DNA from: Styela clava
Lineage: Eukaryota; Chordata; Ascidiacea; Stolidobranchia; Styelidae
NCBI RefSeq assembly: GCF_964204865.1
Contig: NC_135261.1
Coordinates: forward strand, 7,564,001-7,628,000
Length of the DNA stretch: 64,000 nucleotides
Direction: 5' to 3'
Shown: piece by piece, positions 26,301 through 38,598 of the stretch
Position numbering within the stretch: position 1 is the stretch's first letter
Layout of the letters: every line of letters begins with the position of its first letter
The notes under the pieces: generated by a model
Told to the model about the DNA's origin: nothing
Database searches by the model: none
The model's input: the letters and a program-made list of their open reading frames with translations, nothing else
Made by a program: the position numbers and the translations under genes

Positions 26301-29300
26301 TTTCAGTTTCTACAACATTAAAACTTCCCATCAAATAAGTATAGAACAGGCCGGCATATGGACAAAGCAAAGGATGTTGATAGCAAGATGATACTATACA
26401 CAGGATATTAGTCATTGAGTACTAAGGGCCTGGATGATTGTTTCATTAAAATATTGACAGTAATAACGCATCATACCTGAAATATAAGCATCAGTATTGC
26501 CCCAGGTTTAACTGATAAAAATTGGTACATTGTATAATAATAACTAAGAAAATAAAAATTTAAATTTCGGTTTCCCCGTAGTGTGTATACCAGATTAGGG
26601 TTAGTTAGGGCATAATTCCCTTTTACCTTATTTTACTTCTATTACGAGTTCGGGGACTGTCTGTGTTAGTCAAGTGATATACCCCCTGCCCATAGGTTTC
26701 AGTCTCTTTACACAACTTGATGTGAAGTAGGCGAAAAAAATTAGTTATCTACATATTGGAACACACACTCCTGGAGCGACCAAATTTCTAACCAACTATT
26801 CGTCCATTGTGGAAGATTTTTTTTAACACTGCTTCATCTAAAATTAAAACGTGATACTTAAATTCGTTTATAACACCAAATTTTATAGAAAAAATTATTT
26901 TTTTTTATTTATTAAGATTCTACATCTTATTATATTCAATTATGTGAGCGATCTTACTCAAAATAACTTCCAAGCATGGTTGCCCCATTCAAGAAAATAA
27001 ATGATTTATAAATAGTAAATTTAGTAGTTACATAATTTAGAATAACAAAAATATTATGAAAGCATAAAGCCCGATAATTTACCATACAAATACATTCTGA
27101 GATACAATTTAAAAAATTGGTACTTCCGTAGTGTGTGTATCAGGTTAGGGTTAGGCCATAATTTTATTCCGATCTACCTTGTTTTAGTTCTATTATGGGT
27201 TTGGGAATTGTCTGTGTTAGCCAAGTGAATATACTCCCTGCTCATAGGCTTCAGTCCCTTAACACAACTTGATGTAAGATAGACGAACAAAAATGGTTAC
27301 CTTCATATTGGTACACAGCGCCCAAAAATTTAACATGAAAAATAACCGTCTGCTTATAATAGGGTGAAGTGCAAGTAAGAAATTTTATCCTAGGACCGAA
27401 TTGGCCACACAATGGAGTTATAAAAACATTATTTTGTTTGGTTCCCTACTGTTATCAAAAGCATCAATTTCCTTGTTTACTTCCGTAACAATGGCTATTT
27501 GTTAGTTTTTAGTTGTGTTTCGGAAATTTGAATATGGATCAAATAACTCAATGATCATTTTGTCTTCTTAGGATATCTAGTTTAATTGCAGTAATCTAAA
27601 ATGAGTCCAGAACTAGCCGTCTTAGATTACGCTAAATTTTTTTATCGGTACTTTTAAGTGACAGTTTGTTTAATGTTTCGAATCAAAGTGATGGATTGAC
27701 CCATATAAACTAGGCGCTTTGTTGCAAAACCACGCTTAAAATGAGCACCAAAAATTTTGCAATATTTAAGTATGGAAATAATTTTCCGGGGTCAAAGGTC
27801 AAAGAACATCCGACATCAATTTCACATGAAAAAATTCCCATTTTTGAATGTAATTGGATATTCAATCTTCTGTGTCCAAGTTGGTCAAAATATCTAAAAT
27901 AAACTGCAACACAATCCTTACCGTGATCAATCAAAATAATTATATTACGCTCAAGTCCAAATATTAAGGTACTATTATGCATATTATGCCTACCGGAATT
28001 ACTCCTGGTGGGACTGGTATCTCTGCTTCCTTGAGGACTAGCTAGAGGAGATACGCTATATCTTGTATTAGTCTGCCATCCGTTCTTCCCGGTAACAAAC
28101 TTCCTACGTGGCATTAGAGGACTGTTTTCCCTTGAACTGTTAAAAAAAATATTTGAAAAATTTTGAAATAATTAAATTACAATTCAATTTATTGGCAAAG
28201 TATTTCTAAGGAAGGCTTGACGAATGGCACATTTCATCACTTCAGCATTACTGGTTCCAAGTTCAAATTTTTATCTTTTCAACTTGTAACCATGTTTAAT
28301 TTAGGAAAATTCAATGAAACTGTCAGAAAAATCATACACACTCTTATTTTATAAGATGAATTTGCCTATGTTGAAATGATTTTTCTCCTACATTTTAATA
28401 TATAAATGAAAATTTTTAGCAAAAAAGAATAGCCTAATGTAGTAGTTGGCTCATCTTGTACACATGAAAGTCTGCTTTTCAAGAGTATTGTTACATATGG
28501 TAGACAATTAGTACTTTACCTTGTGTATGGAGATTCATCATTACTATCATATATGTCTCTATTTCTTCCACCAGTTTTTCGAGGATTTCTACCTGATCCT
28601 AGAAGGCTATAGGATTCTGTTTTTTCTTCTTCCCTTGCAACTTTTGAAAGTGTTTTATAAGCATTCTGGAATAATTCAAAAAATTACTTTATATGGAATA
28701 GGAAATTTCTCAAAATTCCCCCAAAACTGAACAGTCAATTACACATACATTTGAATATAAAATTTAGAATATATTTTGAATTCTGAATTGGGTCATAAGT
28801 CATTTTCAGAGAAGAAATTTGAATAATTACAAATTCAGAAAATCAAAATCTTAAACCAAAAAATCGATATAAACATCCTTGATGCGCTACACCGCCTGGC
28901 GCCGAGTCCAAAGTATGTTAGATTAGTCTAAATAATTTTCAATGTACAGGTGAACCCGGGAATCAAGTTGATATATAGACCTAAAACATATGAATAGGGA
29001 TGTAAGTTTCAGAATTTTGAATCGAAGCGATCCGAATCAACATCAATTCGAAGCAATTTAAGAAAAAAGGGCTTGATTCTATTTTAAAAAAAATACTACA
29101 AGGCAACTGCACGACACAGCGGCGCTACCGTTATATCGACCAAAAGTGTTTATTATCCTTGCGTTTACAGCTTTCCAAAGCCGTGACAGTCCCAGAGTTG
29201 TTATATTTCATATTGGTAGCAGCTTTCGAGGGACCAATGGTTTTGCTCAATTTTGTTCGACTACTTAAAATGTTACAAAGTTTCACAAATATTTTGAACG

Positions 29301-32300
29301 TTTCTTCAAATTATGTACATAATATTATTATAATAAAACATCATTGCTTCATACCTCATCAAAAACATGTACGTCTGCGATGCTTGCCTCATTATCATTG
29401 CTTCTTTTAAAATCATGGCGCATACGGTACTAACTAGCGATTATTATTTGGATAAATTTTGAAAGTCAATTTTAGAAGAAACAATCGCTATAAACCCGGT
29501 ATTATTTGCAAACATAATTGTATGTGAGTAAATATGTAACTGAGTATGCTTTTATGTAACAAAAAAAAATAAAATAATCTCAGTCGTAATATATTTGGTA
29601 GTTGATATATCCATACAGTGTTTTTTTCTGGTAACTTTCTTAATTCTTCAAGCTCATTATTGTTATTTTATCGAAATTTATACTATTTTTCTTCCAAATT
29701 TGAGGAAAGTTAACGATAATATGATGATATACTAAATAAAATCAGATTCGGAAATATTCGAATTGGAACATTGTGATTCGAAATTCAATTCGAGAAAAAA
29801 ATATTCGAAACTTACACCCCTACATATGAAACTCATACTGAAATTTTAGTTATTAGCAAGAGCATATGAAATAGCCATCTTAATAATTATCACACCACAT
29901 ATGATGAAACCATTGCATCACAAAATGCATAAAAACAAGTTTAACCAACAGCACGTGTCAATCGGCATTCTCTCGATGAAACATTGAGAAATCATATGCC
30001 CTTAGGCTCAATTTACATATTTTAGTACTAATGCCTAGGAAAAAGATATAGCGAGTGACTGCATTAGCAAAAGTAATGAATATTTTTTAATACTTTGTTT
30101 TCATGTCAGTGATTCCCTATATTTTTGCACCTCAGATCTCGCTAAGTGGAAAATTATTAAAACGAATGAAACATAAAAAATAACCTTCATTTGCACAATG
30201 AAAGCAATGTTTTGCTATGCAACTGGAACAAAAATGGAAAAACCATTCAAACTGATGATTTCGATATTTCTCAAGTTTTGTAACTGCTACGAAGCAGCAA
30301 TTTAACCATCATAGACAAAACATTAACAAAAAAACTAAGCATTAGTCGTTACGTATGGAGGCTATGAATTTTTTTTATGAATAGGAAAAACAATTCATTG
30401 CTTACTCCTAATCCTAACTGAAGTTATATCATTTAATCATAAACATTGTATTGCACAGATAGCAAGATGCATATTATTGAAAAAGGAGTAAGAACAATTT
30501 AAAGGAGAATGACAAAAATTCTTACATGAGCTCCATCTGTTGTTTCAAATTCAATAACAACACACAGACTCTGTCCTAGTTCAGGATGTTTTGTCATGTG
30601 ATTACGTAGATCAGCAGGAACTTCCATAGAAGGCCTTATAATACGTATTGTCGTTAGTTGACCAAATTCACGAAATTTTTCAGAAACCTATAAAAATGTT
30701 AATATATAGTTATCTACATATTATGTAAAATGCCAATAATAGCAAATTTTTTTCCAAATAATATTGTGGTATAATACAATGCAATGCTCTATATATGAAT
30801 ACGGAGGTCAAAAGTCAAATAAAAGTCTTTTCCGTCATGTCATGCAAACAAAATCCTAATGAATTAAGCTAAAAAAATGAAATTTTTCTCCATAAGAATT
30901 CCCGTGGAAGTATTAGCTAGTGGTTTCAACAATCTTCGAGCACATAGAATAATAATTCATAATCAGGAAGAATGGCACAAAGTATCAATGCTTTATTAAC
31001 AATTCATTGCAGATAATAATCTTGTGCAATCAATTAAGTGAAATAGCATAGATTATTGAGGATTATACCAAAATAATGAAAGCAATCCTCTTAAGATCAA
31101 ACAGGACAGATAATCCAATCAACTCCAGAATGAGAATCGATCCCTATCTTACAATTTATCACATGAGATAAAAATTCCTACAAAAATTGATTAAATAAAA
31201 GTAATGATGGTTCATCTAATGGGGGGCCAATTATTGGTTTGCGATCAACGTCTTCAAGTTCTTCTGCCTTGCCAGAAGTAACCATTACAAATTTAAAATT
31301 AGAGGGGCCGGTGGTTGAAGAGAAAAGTGATTTTTAGCAACAACGACAACTCCAGCAGAATATTATGTAAAAACATGTATAGGAAGAGAATAATTATGAT
31401 TAAAGTCAAACACTTGAATATACAAATTGAAGTTGTATATGGTGAATCAATCTAATCTGACTAGACCTCAGAAGATGAAAAAATGCTGGAGGCATTTCAT
31501 AAAACATTGGTGCTGTCAAGTTATACATACGGTAACTATATTAAAAAAAATTAGTATTCTAGTATTGTATATCAGGGTGGTCCAAACTGCGGCCCCTAAT
31601 CTAAATGTCAGGATTGATGTTTGTTAATATCACGAAATTTCATTGTTGTATCCATAAACCGAAGGACGGTACCTATATGGAAATGACTTCTTGTGATCGG
31701 AAAAAGAAGTATGAATTGTCTTGGTAGACAGGTCCAAGCAGATGAGATGAGCTCGCGTCGAGTAACTCATCATTTAAAGAAAAGTTTTGTGTCTTTATTT
31801 TAGTCAAAACACTCCTCTATTTTCAAGCGTCTGCCATGTGACAGCAGTGAGGAACCGCAGAGCTGACTTAGAGCCGCGCAAAACGTTTTTTTCTATCTGG
31901 GTCCGAGTGTAGAAAAAAAGTGACCGTAGTAAACGTATTTTCTTACCCACAACAATGTTAAACCACAGTGTCTGGTGTGTTTTTATTTAATATTTGCCAC
32001 AAAAGAATATAATTTTAAGCGACATTACAAAACCAAACACGAGAAATGATACCGAAAATACCACAATATTTCTCGGGAAAGAATTTTAAAATAACTAAAG
32101 GCTTTATATAGTTTCCTTTAAAAAATGATTAGAACAAAAAAGTCTCATTCTTATTATTAAGTATATTTAATAAAGTGAGTAAACTCGCGATGTTTTGATC
32201 AATTTTGGGTTTTCTACGAATGCGGCCCGCTAGACCTCATCAAAAGTTTTTGCGGCCCTTCAACCTCGCGGACCACCCTGTTGTATATCATAGGAAACCA

Positions 32301-35300
32301 ACCTGATCAACAGAAGGTTCTTCTTGACTATCGCCTAATTTATATAAAATAGTTCGTATTGATGTAGTGGGAAGATCGATTTCTGGTAACGGTTCTTTTC
32401 TTCGAAGTTTTGTACCCTGTTACAATAATATTTATGTTGTTAAACACAAAAAAGAAAAATGTGGCACAATAGTTATGTAAATAGTGCTACCATAATGTTA
32501 TAAAACAGTTTTCCCATAAATTGAAAAAATCAGCAAAATGTTATGTGAAATATAGAGTCCTACAGTAGTCAGATGAAATTTGAGAAAATAAAATAAATGC
32601 AAGCACAAATATATTTATATTTTGAGCAAATTTGCTCAAAGCAAGGTCAAGCACACTCACTCAGAAATAATCTACGAACAAAGTTAAAGGCGAAGAGCTA
32701 CTGAGATTATAAAGAATAATAGAATAGAATTGGCCAATAGTATAATCCAAAACGGCTGAAGTTATGAAAATTCTAATTGCTTGGTTGAAAAAAATGAAAA
32801 TCCAGCAAAACGATCTTATTTATACATCCATACACCTTATACATCCAGTGTCCAATAATTAGCGCTAAATTAAGTTGTATTTCCACTCAAAATGCATTCA
32901 ATAGACGTGGATCAGACTTATTTGGAAACAAAAATATGCCATGATGGCAATATCGAAGGATAGAACATTGAGATCAATTTATTGCCAACTTCAGTTTTGA
33001 CTCAAAAAAAAAAAAAACACTGCAAGATTGAATCACATGCGTCACATCACACAAACTCATTCACACAAAGAAACACACGATAGAGCAGTTACATCGTAAA
33101 AATATTATAACATGATTTCTCTATCATGCAGTTCAATATTATTTAAATATTGGTAAATTCCCTATTATAATATATGTAAACTATTTTCATTTGACTAATG
33201 AAGGATAGATTCTCAGTCATTGTATCAGTCACTAATTAATATGGAATTTTCAACCAACCCAAGATACTCGTTACTTCTAATAGCCCTATGGAAATATGAT
33301 TATGTATGTAAACAAATTCAAGGATAGCCAATTTAAATAAATTACTACCGGTATTCCGAAAACATCTGAAATAACAAGCGTATTTTCAAATATGAATATT
33401 GAATAGCCTATCTTTATATTATTTTTTCATACATACATACAATATTTGTAATGTTTGGATAATTGTAACGTTTGGATAAACAATGTTTGTTAAAACGACA
33501 AATTAGCAGATGAAAAAGCTTTTAATTAACAATAAAACAAGACTATTTCAAACATAATTTGGAATCGATTTGACTATTTAATATGTTGTAGACATTCATT
33601 TGTGTAAAACATTATGCTACAATTTCATATATTCGTGGTAAACTATATCAGTTTCATGACAGAATTGTTTTTCTGAAAATATATCTAATTAATGTTGCTA
33701 ATATATAGCAATGACGAAGCACAACTCCAATCTTAACTATTGAATCAGAAATTTTTTAAATTTCGTGAAATATTCCAAGTGCATGACTATAAACCAACTA
33801 TGCTAACTGGTTTCAATATCCATATACCATATCCCGACGTAAACTGGAAACTGGGTGAGAGACTGTGGTTTGTCATGATGAGGTAAAATACAATTGTGAG
33901 TGACCATACCAGACTTTATTAGTTCGCACAGAGATCTGAGGTAAGGTGAGACGTGTTGGATTAAGTAAGGAGAGGACTAACATATTTATCCCAGAAGGAG
34001 AAAAGTTGACAAGACGGCATATTATTATTCATATGATGAACCACAGCATCTTTACCAGTTATCAATCCATGTTGGGTGCGGGATTAGTTAACAACCAGTT
34101 ATTTGTTTCAGATCCATGGACTAAGAAGTGGTGAAAGCCGTAACCAAGCAGCAGTTTGGTGAAACAGTCTACGGTGGTGAGGAGTCCAGGGACCATTTTG
34201 CGCATGATTATCCCCCCCTGGATTTAAACCTGCGAATCCATGTAGGGTAATCAGAATGGCAGTGGTGCATGATGCACCACACCGTCGAAAAAAAAACTAT
34301 ATCAAACCAGACTCACCACTCTATTAATTTCTAGTTTATCCGACTTCAATACGCAATATGCAGTCATTTTCCAATCTTTTGACAAATTCTTGATTTTTTT
34401 AAAACTTGTCAATAGTTTGACTGAAACGTATCCATGCTTGTTACGCTTCACATGTTTCAATAGAAATTTGTCCTAAAAATAGAAATATATATGCTAGTTA
34501 TATTTATTTATTAAAAAGAATGGATAAATTGTCAAATAAGATTAGATTCAAACCATTCAAATATAGAAATTTTTTCAAGAGAAATCCTAGAATACATAAT
34601 GATATGTACATGTACATATTAATAAACAAGCAAGCAATTCTCAAATAAATGAAGTTCAATGTTAAAAGTCATATTAGGTGTTCCTTCCCCATGTCATATT
34701 GAAATATTATCAGGACTTATAATAAAACAGCAAAATTTTGAGTGGAAATAGGCTAGTATAGGCTTTCGATACTAGGTAAAAAGAATGAATAGCCTAATGA
34801 TTCAATAAATTAGTGCTACGATTCAAATTCTTAAAATGGAATATTACACAATAATGGCTCCAGATCAATATCAAATGATTATTTAAGGTCAACTAGTATG
34901 TTCAGTTCGGGAATGTTTAGAATGAATCAAACATTTGAATACAATCGAAATTGGTTATGTCGATTTATTAAATTCTTGATTTTGTGAAATATTTTCATTA
35001 TAAAATGTCTTTTTAAGCATTTATCTTATGATAGACAAAAAATAGTAGCTTCTGACAGAATAATATAAAAAATAGCCTACCTAATAAAATTTTTTTTTTA
35101 TTTCAATTGGGATATTCTTCAAACTAAATTTGATTTCTACAATTTTATAATTGTCTTGAATGATTTCTCTTGTGAAACAGACCCATATCTTTCATATGTA
35201 AAAGATTATTTTAGAATGTATTCGAAATACCAAATCATTCAGTTGCAGTTTATATTTAATATACTATTACACTAATGTTTACATGATATTTGCTGCCACA

Positions 35301-38300
35301 TATGGCATTTACCAGCATTTTAAGATTGGTTAGCAGTAGTATACTGAACCATAAACTATTATGAGATAAAACAAACAAAAACCTTACATTAGTCACATTA
35401 TTGCATCATTATTTCTCAGAAATATTCAGTTTTAGGAATAAATCCGCTAACAGATGTTGCTTCCATATGACAACAGCTGTTGAAATATAAATCAGAAATA
35501 TTCCAGGTAAAACTAAAACTGATCGAATTGAAAGTAGGTAATACAATGGCATGTTGTGGACTAAATAAGTGGTTATAATTAAATGTTGTTTCATAATTTG
35601 AACTGGAATTCCATATTCCGATCTCAGTTTACAATTTTGTATGAAAATTTCTCATAATTATTCCCCCCCCCCAATTTCATAATTTCCCTACTAGAAAATA
35701 ATGATCATGTTGCAGTTTAGGAATTGGAATTTGAAATTATGTCAAGGGTGACTATGTCATGTGGTGATACCAAGTGGCCAAGCCAACATGATTTAAATAG
35801 TCTTAAAAAATGGAACATTGAGAGCGATTCAAATTTTAATAAACCAAAAAATTTTCTTCCCATAATAAAGATAGATTAATTAAGTAGCGCAGTTTGCAAT
35901 ATCGCTAAAATGGTCTATTTGAAAATAATTATGAATTGATAATAATCTAGTAATGAACCTTGATTGCCTTATTTATTTCATATGCACCACTAATCACAAT
36001 CAATAGTCATGAACTTGCATACACTTCAAATTAAAATCATGAATTTCCCTGTTTAAATTATGTACACTGTTACACAAGATGTTACATAAATAAACTTGTA
36101 TGACCTCTACCAAAATTATTGATTGTCAGTTATAAGGTCATTAAGTTCATTGGCCTAAAGGGCTATTTCCTATTTATTGGCCAATTTGACATCCAATCAC
36201 TGTTATATACATCGATAAAACTTGAACTTAAATACACCCAAAGGCAATTCTTAAGTATGTGGATAATTTTTGTTCTGACATCTGACATAAATCAAAATTT
36301 GATTACAAAATTTAAAATGGTAAATTTATCATAAAAAAGATGATAGCTTCAATAAACAGAACAGTTTAAAGACATCTATTTTCAATGTCATTGAATTGAA
36401 ATATGGTTTGGAAATAAGACAATCTAGACTTCATCAAATTAATCAATAAAATTAAGGAATATATATTGATAAACTACAAAGTAAAGCGTTATACATCTGC
36501 AAATAATGTTTGTTATAGTTCCAATAATTCAGGGCTGTAAATTCATATGGCGACGGTTTGTTCTATCTGTAGTTTCAAAAATCTCACAACAGAAGTTGAG
36601 ATTATGAAGACTTCAGAGTTGGAATTTGAAACCTTTTAAGGTAACAATCGACTCCAAACGTATTGAGATTGGCATCATTCTCAAAAACAATAAATTTAAA
36701 AATGCATGTAGCCTATATGCTAAAGTTATGCTGTCAAAATTTGATTTTCTTCGAGTTCGGAGCTGTAATTTTCTCCATGAAGTACCCGGAATTGGAAGCA
36801 ACATTTTTATCAACTTGCAGCTTGGGAGTATTTTTTATAATGGTTTGGCATTTGGAGTATAGTGTAAAATAAACATGCTATTATTTATCAAAAATTCAAT
36901 TTTGTCCTGCTATGTTTGGTCTGAAACTTAGAGGTAACAAAAACACACCTTTGAAATATTGTCATTAGAAAAATAATGTTCTAGAAGATCTCTGATTTTA
37001 ATTTCAATTTCTTCTGATGGTGGAATCCATGTTTTGTCCTGTTTCAACATATCTTGGAAATCAGGTGACTGAAAAAAATTTAGTCATATTTACATAACAG
37101 TTTTAAGCATAATTTCTCAATAATAAAAGTTGATACTACAAAATTTAGTAAATCAGTCATAACACACATAAATGAAAATAGGAATAAAAAATGTGATCCG
37201 AAAAATTAAAATTAGAAAATGGAACAGTTATTATTAAGATACTAGACGTATAAATTACATCAAAGAACAACATATTTGTTCTCATATTGATCAGCGAGTT
37301 GATATGCTTTGACACAGTAATTTGATACAGCCTATGCCTACTATACAATTTTAATAACCACAAATAAGGTACAAAAACGGCCGAAAACAGCCATTACAGC
37401 ATTTGAAGAGATACGCTAGGGTGTAAAAGGCTATGTGACATATCTTTAATGTTTTTCTGTAATTACCAAGATCCTCTGAAGTCGCGCCACCAAACTCAAA
37501 ATTTTGAAATCTCTGGAGTCAGAGTCCGATTTTTAATCAAAATATTGATAGTCGAAGTCTACATTTTTGACAGAAACGGCAAAAACTTCACGTCCAATAT
37601 ATGCATTTTTGATAGAATATTAAATAAGGCTTGCACTGCTAAAGTTTCATTATCATGTTTGGATATCTGAATCAAAATGTTCTTTCCTCTACAGTCAGAA
37701 TTTTCGTCAATTTGGAATTTGAACTCTGGAAGTCCTTTTAAATGGCTTTCAAAACTTTCAGACTCCATAGTATGATGTAAAATATAGGAAAATTTGAACA
37801 TTTCTACACTAGGTAAGGATTTTACCACAATAGATGATCATTGGTACTTATATAAAAATATATTACATCATCGTCTTCTCCTGCACTACTGACAGGAGTT
37901 AAATTTCCTTCTTCTTGCACAAGCTTGATGACCTAAAAAACTCGAAGTATTTTAGCACAACAATATCAAAATTAGTTTCCAAAACACAATGTGCCAAATA
38001 ATTCATGCTATCCAAATTATTGGGAATAATTATGAGAATGGGCAATTCAGGATATCAAATCAAAAGTATTCAATAACATGTGTTGGTTAAATGCTTCTTC
38101 GCACCATGTGGCGTTTTTCAGATTTTGATTACTCTTAAACATAACAAGTAATAAGTTGTCTTCAATTTTGTTATACAGTTATCCATGTAGTTTAAGATAC
38201 AGGCCCACAGCGCAGAGCTCCAGAAGTATGTGAACCAAGATGGTGCACATCCTGAACATAGTCAGTGTATCAGGTTAGGGTTCAGGTTGTGCTGTTGTGC

Positions 38301-38598
38301 ACGCCCACAGGCAGACAGGGGAGTACGGTACCATAGGCAGATAGGCGAACGATAAATGGTCTCGTAAAAATAGCATAATATTAGGATTACAGTACAGCAG
38401 TGGGTCTCAATGCAGAAATAAAATCATTACCAACATGCTCTTAAAAACATCAAAATTCAGGCAAAAAAACTTGAAATTCCCATTTTTGAATATAATAAAA
38501 TAACTTACTGGAGTGACTTTTATGTCAATTTCATTTCCTGGTTTAATATTTTCTTGATTCTCTGCGACAGTCGGTCCTTTAACATCCCCGTTTTCCAT
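23333..38598 (-). CDS. LARP6: La-related protein 6, 12 coding exons
   Basis: Minus-strand exons are 38509-38598, 37867-37932, 36949-37068, 34317-34472, 32303-32416, 30526-30687, 28520-28665, 27994-28136, 25853-25927, 24452-24585, 23911-23998 and 23333-23544. Every junction is GT-AG and in phase; the total is 501 residues, close to vertebrate LARP6. An acidic N-terminus precedes the La motif (about 66-140: WIPPSEEIEIKIRDLLEHYF, KDKFLLKHVKRNKHGYVSVK, LLTSFKKIKNLSKDW), the linker GTKLRRKEPLP typical of LARP6, and an RRM-like fold (about 163-245: FGQLTTIRIIRPSMEVPADL, CVVIEFETTDGAH). A Ser/Pro/Arg-rich tail follows, with an SPxGSPxxxRK motif in successive exons, and a C-terminal SUZ-C-like element (GVLRLPKGPPSINAKGF) in exon 12. 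LARP6 proteins bind structured mRNA and control translation; vertebrate LARP6 binds collagen mRNA 5' stem-loops, and whether this holds here is unknown. Several introns carry transposons. Confidence 0.94.
24240..24345. repeat. Fold-back family A, partial copy
   Basis: Contains CCCCGAACTCGTAATGGAAC, CCTAACCCTAACCTGGTACA and a final GGGAGTACC, matching the right half of the family A element. It lies in a LARP6 intron. Confidence 0.65.
24710..25602. mobile_element. Probable MITE with TTACCGTA ends
   Basis: Left end TTACCGTAGTTTCCCG..., with CGCGAATAGGC just inside; the right end contains GCCTATTCGCGAGCATATACGGTAA. The arms pair in blocks rather than continuously. An AACCAATCACAGACTGTACA segment is repeated twice about 34 bp apart (near 25277 and 25311). 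No ORF of note. Located in the LARP6 intron between exons 9 and 10. The TTACCGTA ends resemble those of 58947-59631. Confidence 0.5.
26574..26782 (+). repeat. Dispersed repeat, family B
   Basis: CCCCGTAGTGTGTATACCAG at the start, TTAGGGTTAG inside, and CATATTGGAACACACACTCC at the end. Same family as 864-1065. It lies in LARP6 intron sequence. Confidence 0.75.
27124..27324 (+). repeat. Dispersed repeat, family B
   Basis: TTCCGTAGTGTGTGTATCAG at the start, GGTTAGGGTTAGGCC inside, and CATATTGGTACACAG at the end. A second copy of family B only 340 bp from the previous one, in the same LARP6 intron. Confidence 0.75.
27466..27830 (+). repeat. Dispersed repeat family C, copy 1
   Basis: This segment aligns in inverted orientation with about 47990-48655. 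Shared blocks include TTCCTTGTTTACTTC, GTTAGTTTTTAGTTGTGTTT, AGTTTAATTGCAGTAATC, AAAATTTTGCAAT and GGGGTCAAAGGTC. No TIR or ORF recognised; class unknown. Located in the LARP6 intron between exons 8 and 9. Confidence 0.7.
28995..29822. mobile_element. hAT element with perfect 8-bp target duplication
   Basis: Ends TAGGGATGTAAGTTTC and GAAACTTACACCCCTA form a 16-bp terminal inverted repeat with one mismatch. Both flanks carry the exact 8-bp duplication CATATGAA (28987-28994 and 29823-29830). Just inside the ends are CGAATCAA/TTCGAA-rich sequences. No transposase ORF. The site is in the LARP6 intron between exons 6 and 7. Confidence 0.92.
31186..31330 (-). other. Coding-like segment inside a LARP6 intron
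   Basis: On the minus strand one frame reads NFKFVMVTSGKAEELEDVD, then RKPIIGPPLDEP, which has the composition of real protein rather than AT-rich noise. There is no clear splice acceptor/donor pair and an in-frame stop follows soon after. It could be a fragment of a retrocopy or an unused exon. The source protein is not recognised. Confidence 0.2.
31573..32280 (+). mobile_element. hAT element with perfect 8-bp target duplication and a transposase zinc-finger remnant
   Basis: Ends CAGGGTGGTCC and GGACCACCCTG are 11-bp inverted repeats, each followed inward by GCGGCCC-type sequence. The flanking 8-bp duplication TTGTATAT is exact (31565-31572 and 32281-32288). On the plus strand at 31960-32046 a frame reads KPQCLVC ... 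KEYNFKRHYKTKHEK, the C2H2-type N-terminal finger found in ZBED/SCAND3-like hAT transposases; it is only a fragment. The right target duplication is 14 bp from the 3' edge of LARP6 exon 5. Confidence 0.92.
33968..34286 (-). mobile_element. tRNA-derived SINE, copy 2 (degraded)
   Basis: Same family as 20173-20492, read on the minus strand: CATATTTATCCCAGAAGG, GCCGTAACC...AGCAG and TGCACCACACC blocks in the same order. The B-box region (rc of TTTAAACCTGCGAATCC) is mutated. Located in a LARP6 intron, ending near exon 4. Confidence 0.65.
38213..38345. repeat. Fold-back family A, partial copy
   Basis: Contains GCTCCAGAAGTATGTGAACC, AAGATGG and GTATCAGGTTAGGGTT, matching the left arm of family A, then diverges. 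Located in LARP6 intron 1. Confidence 0.6.
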
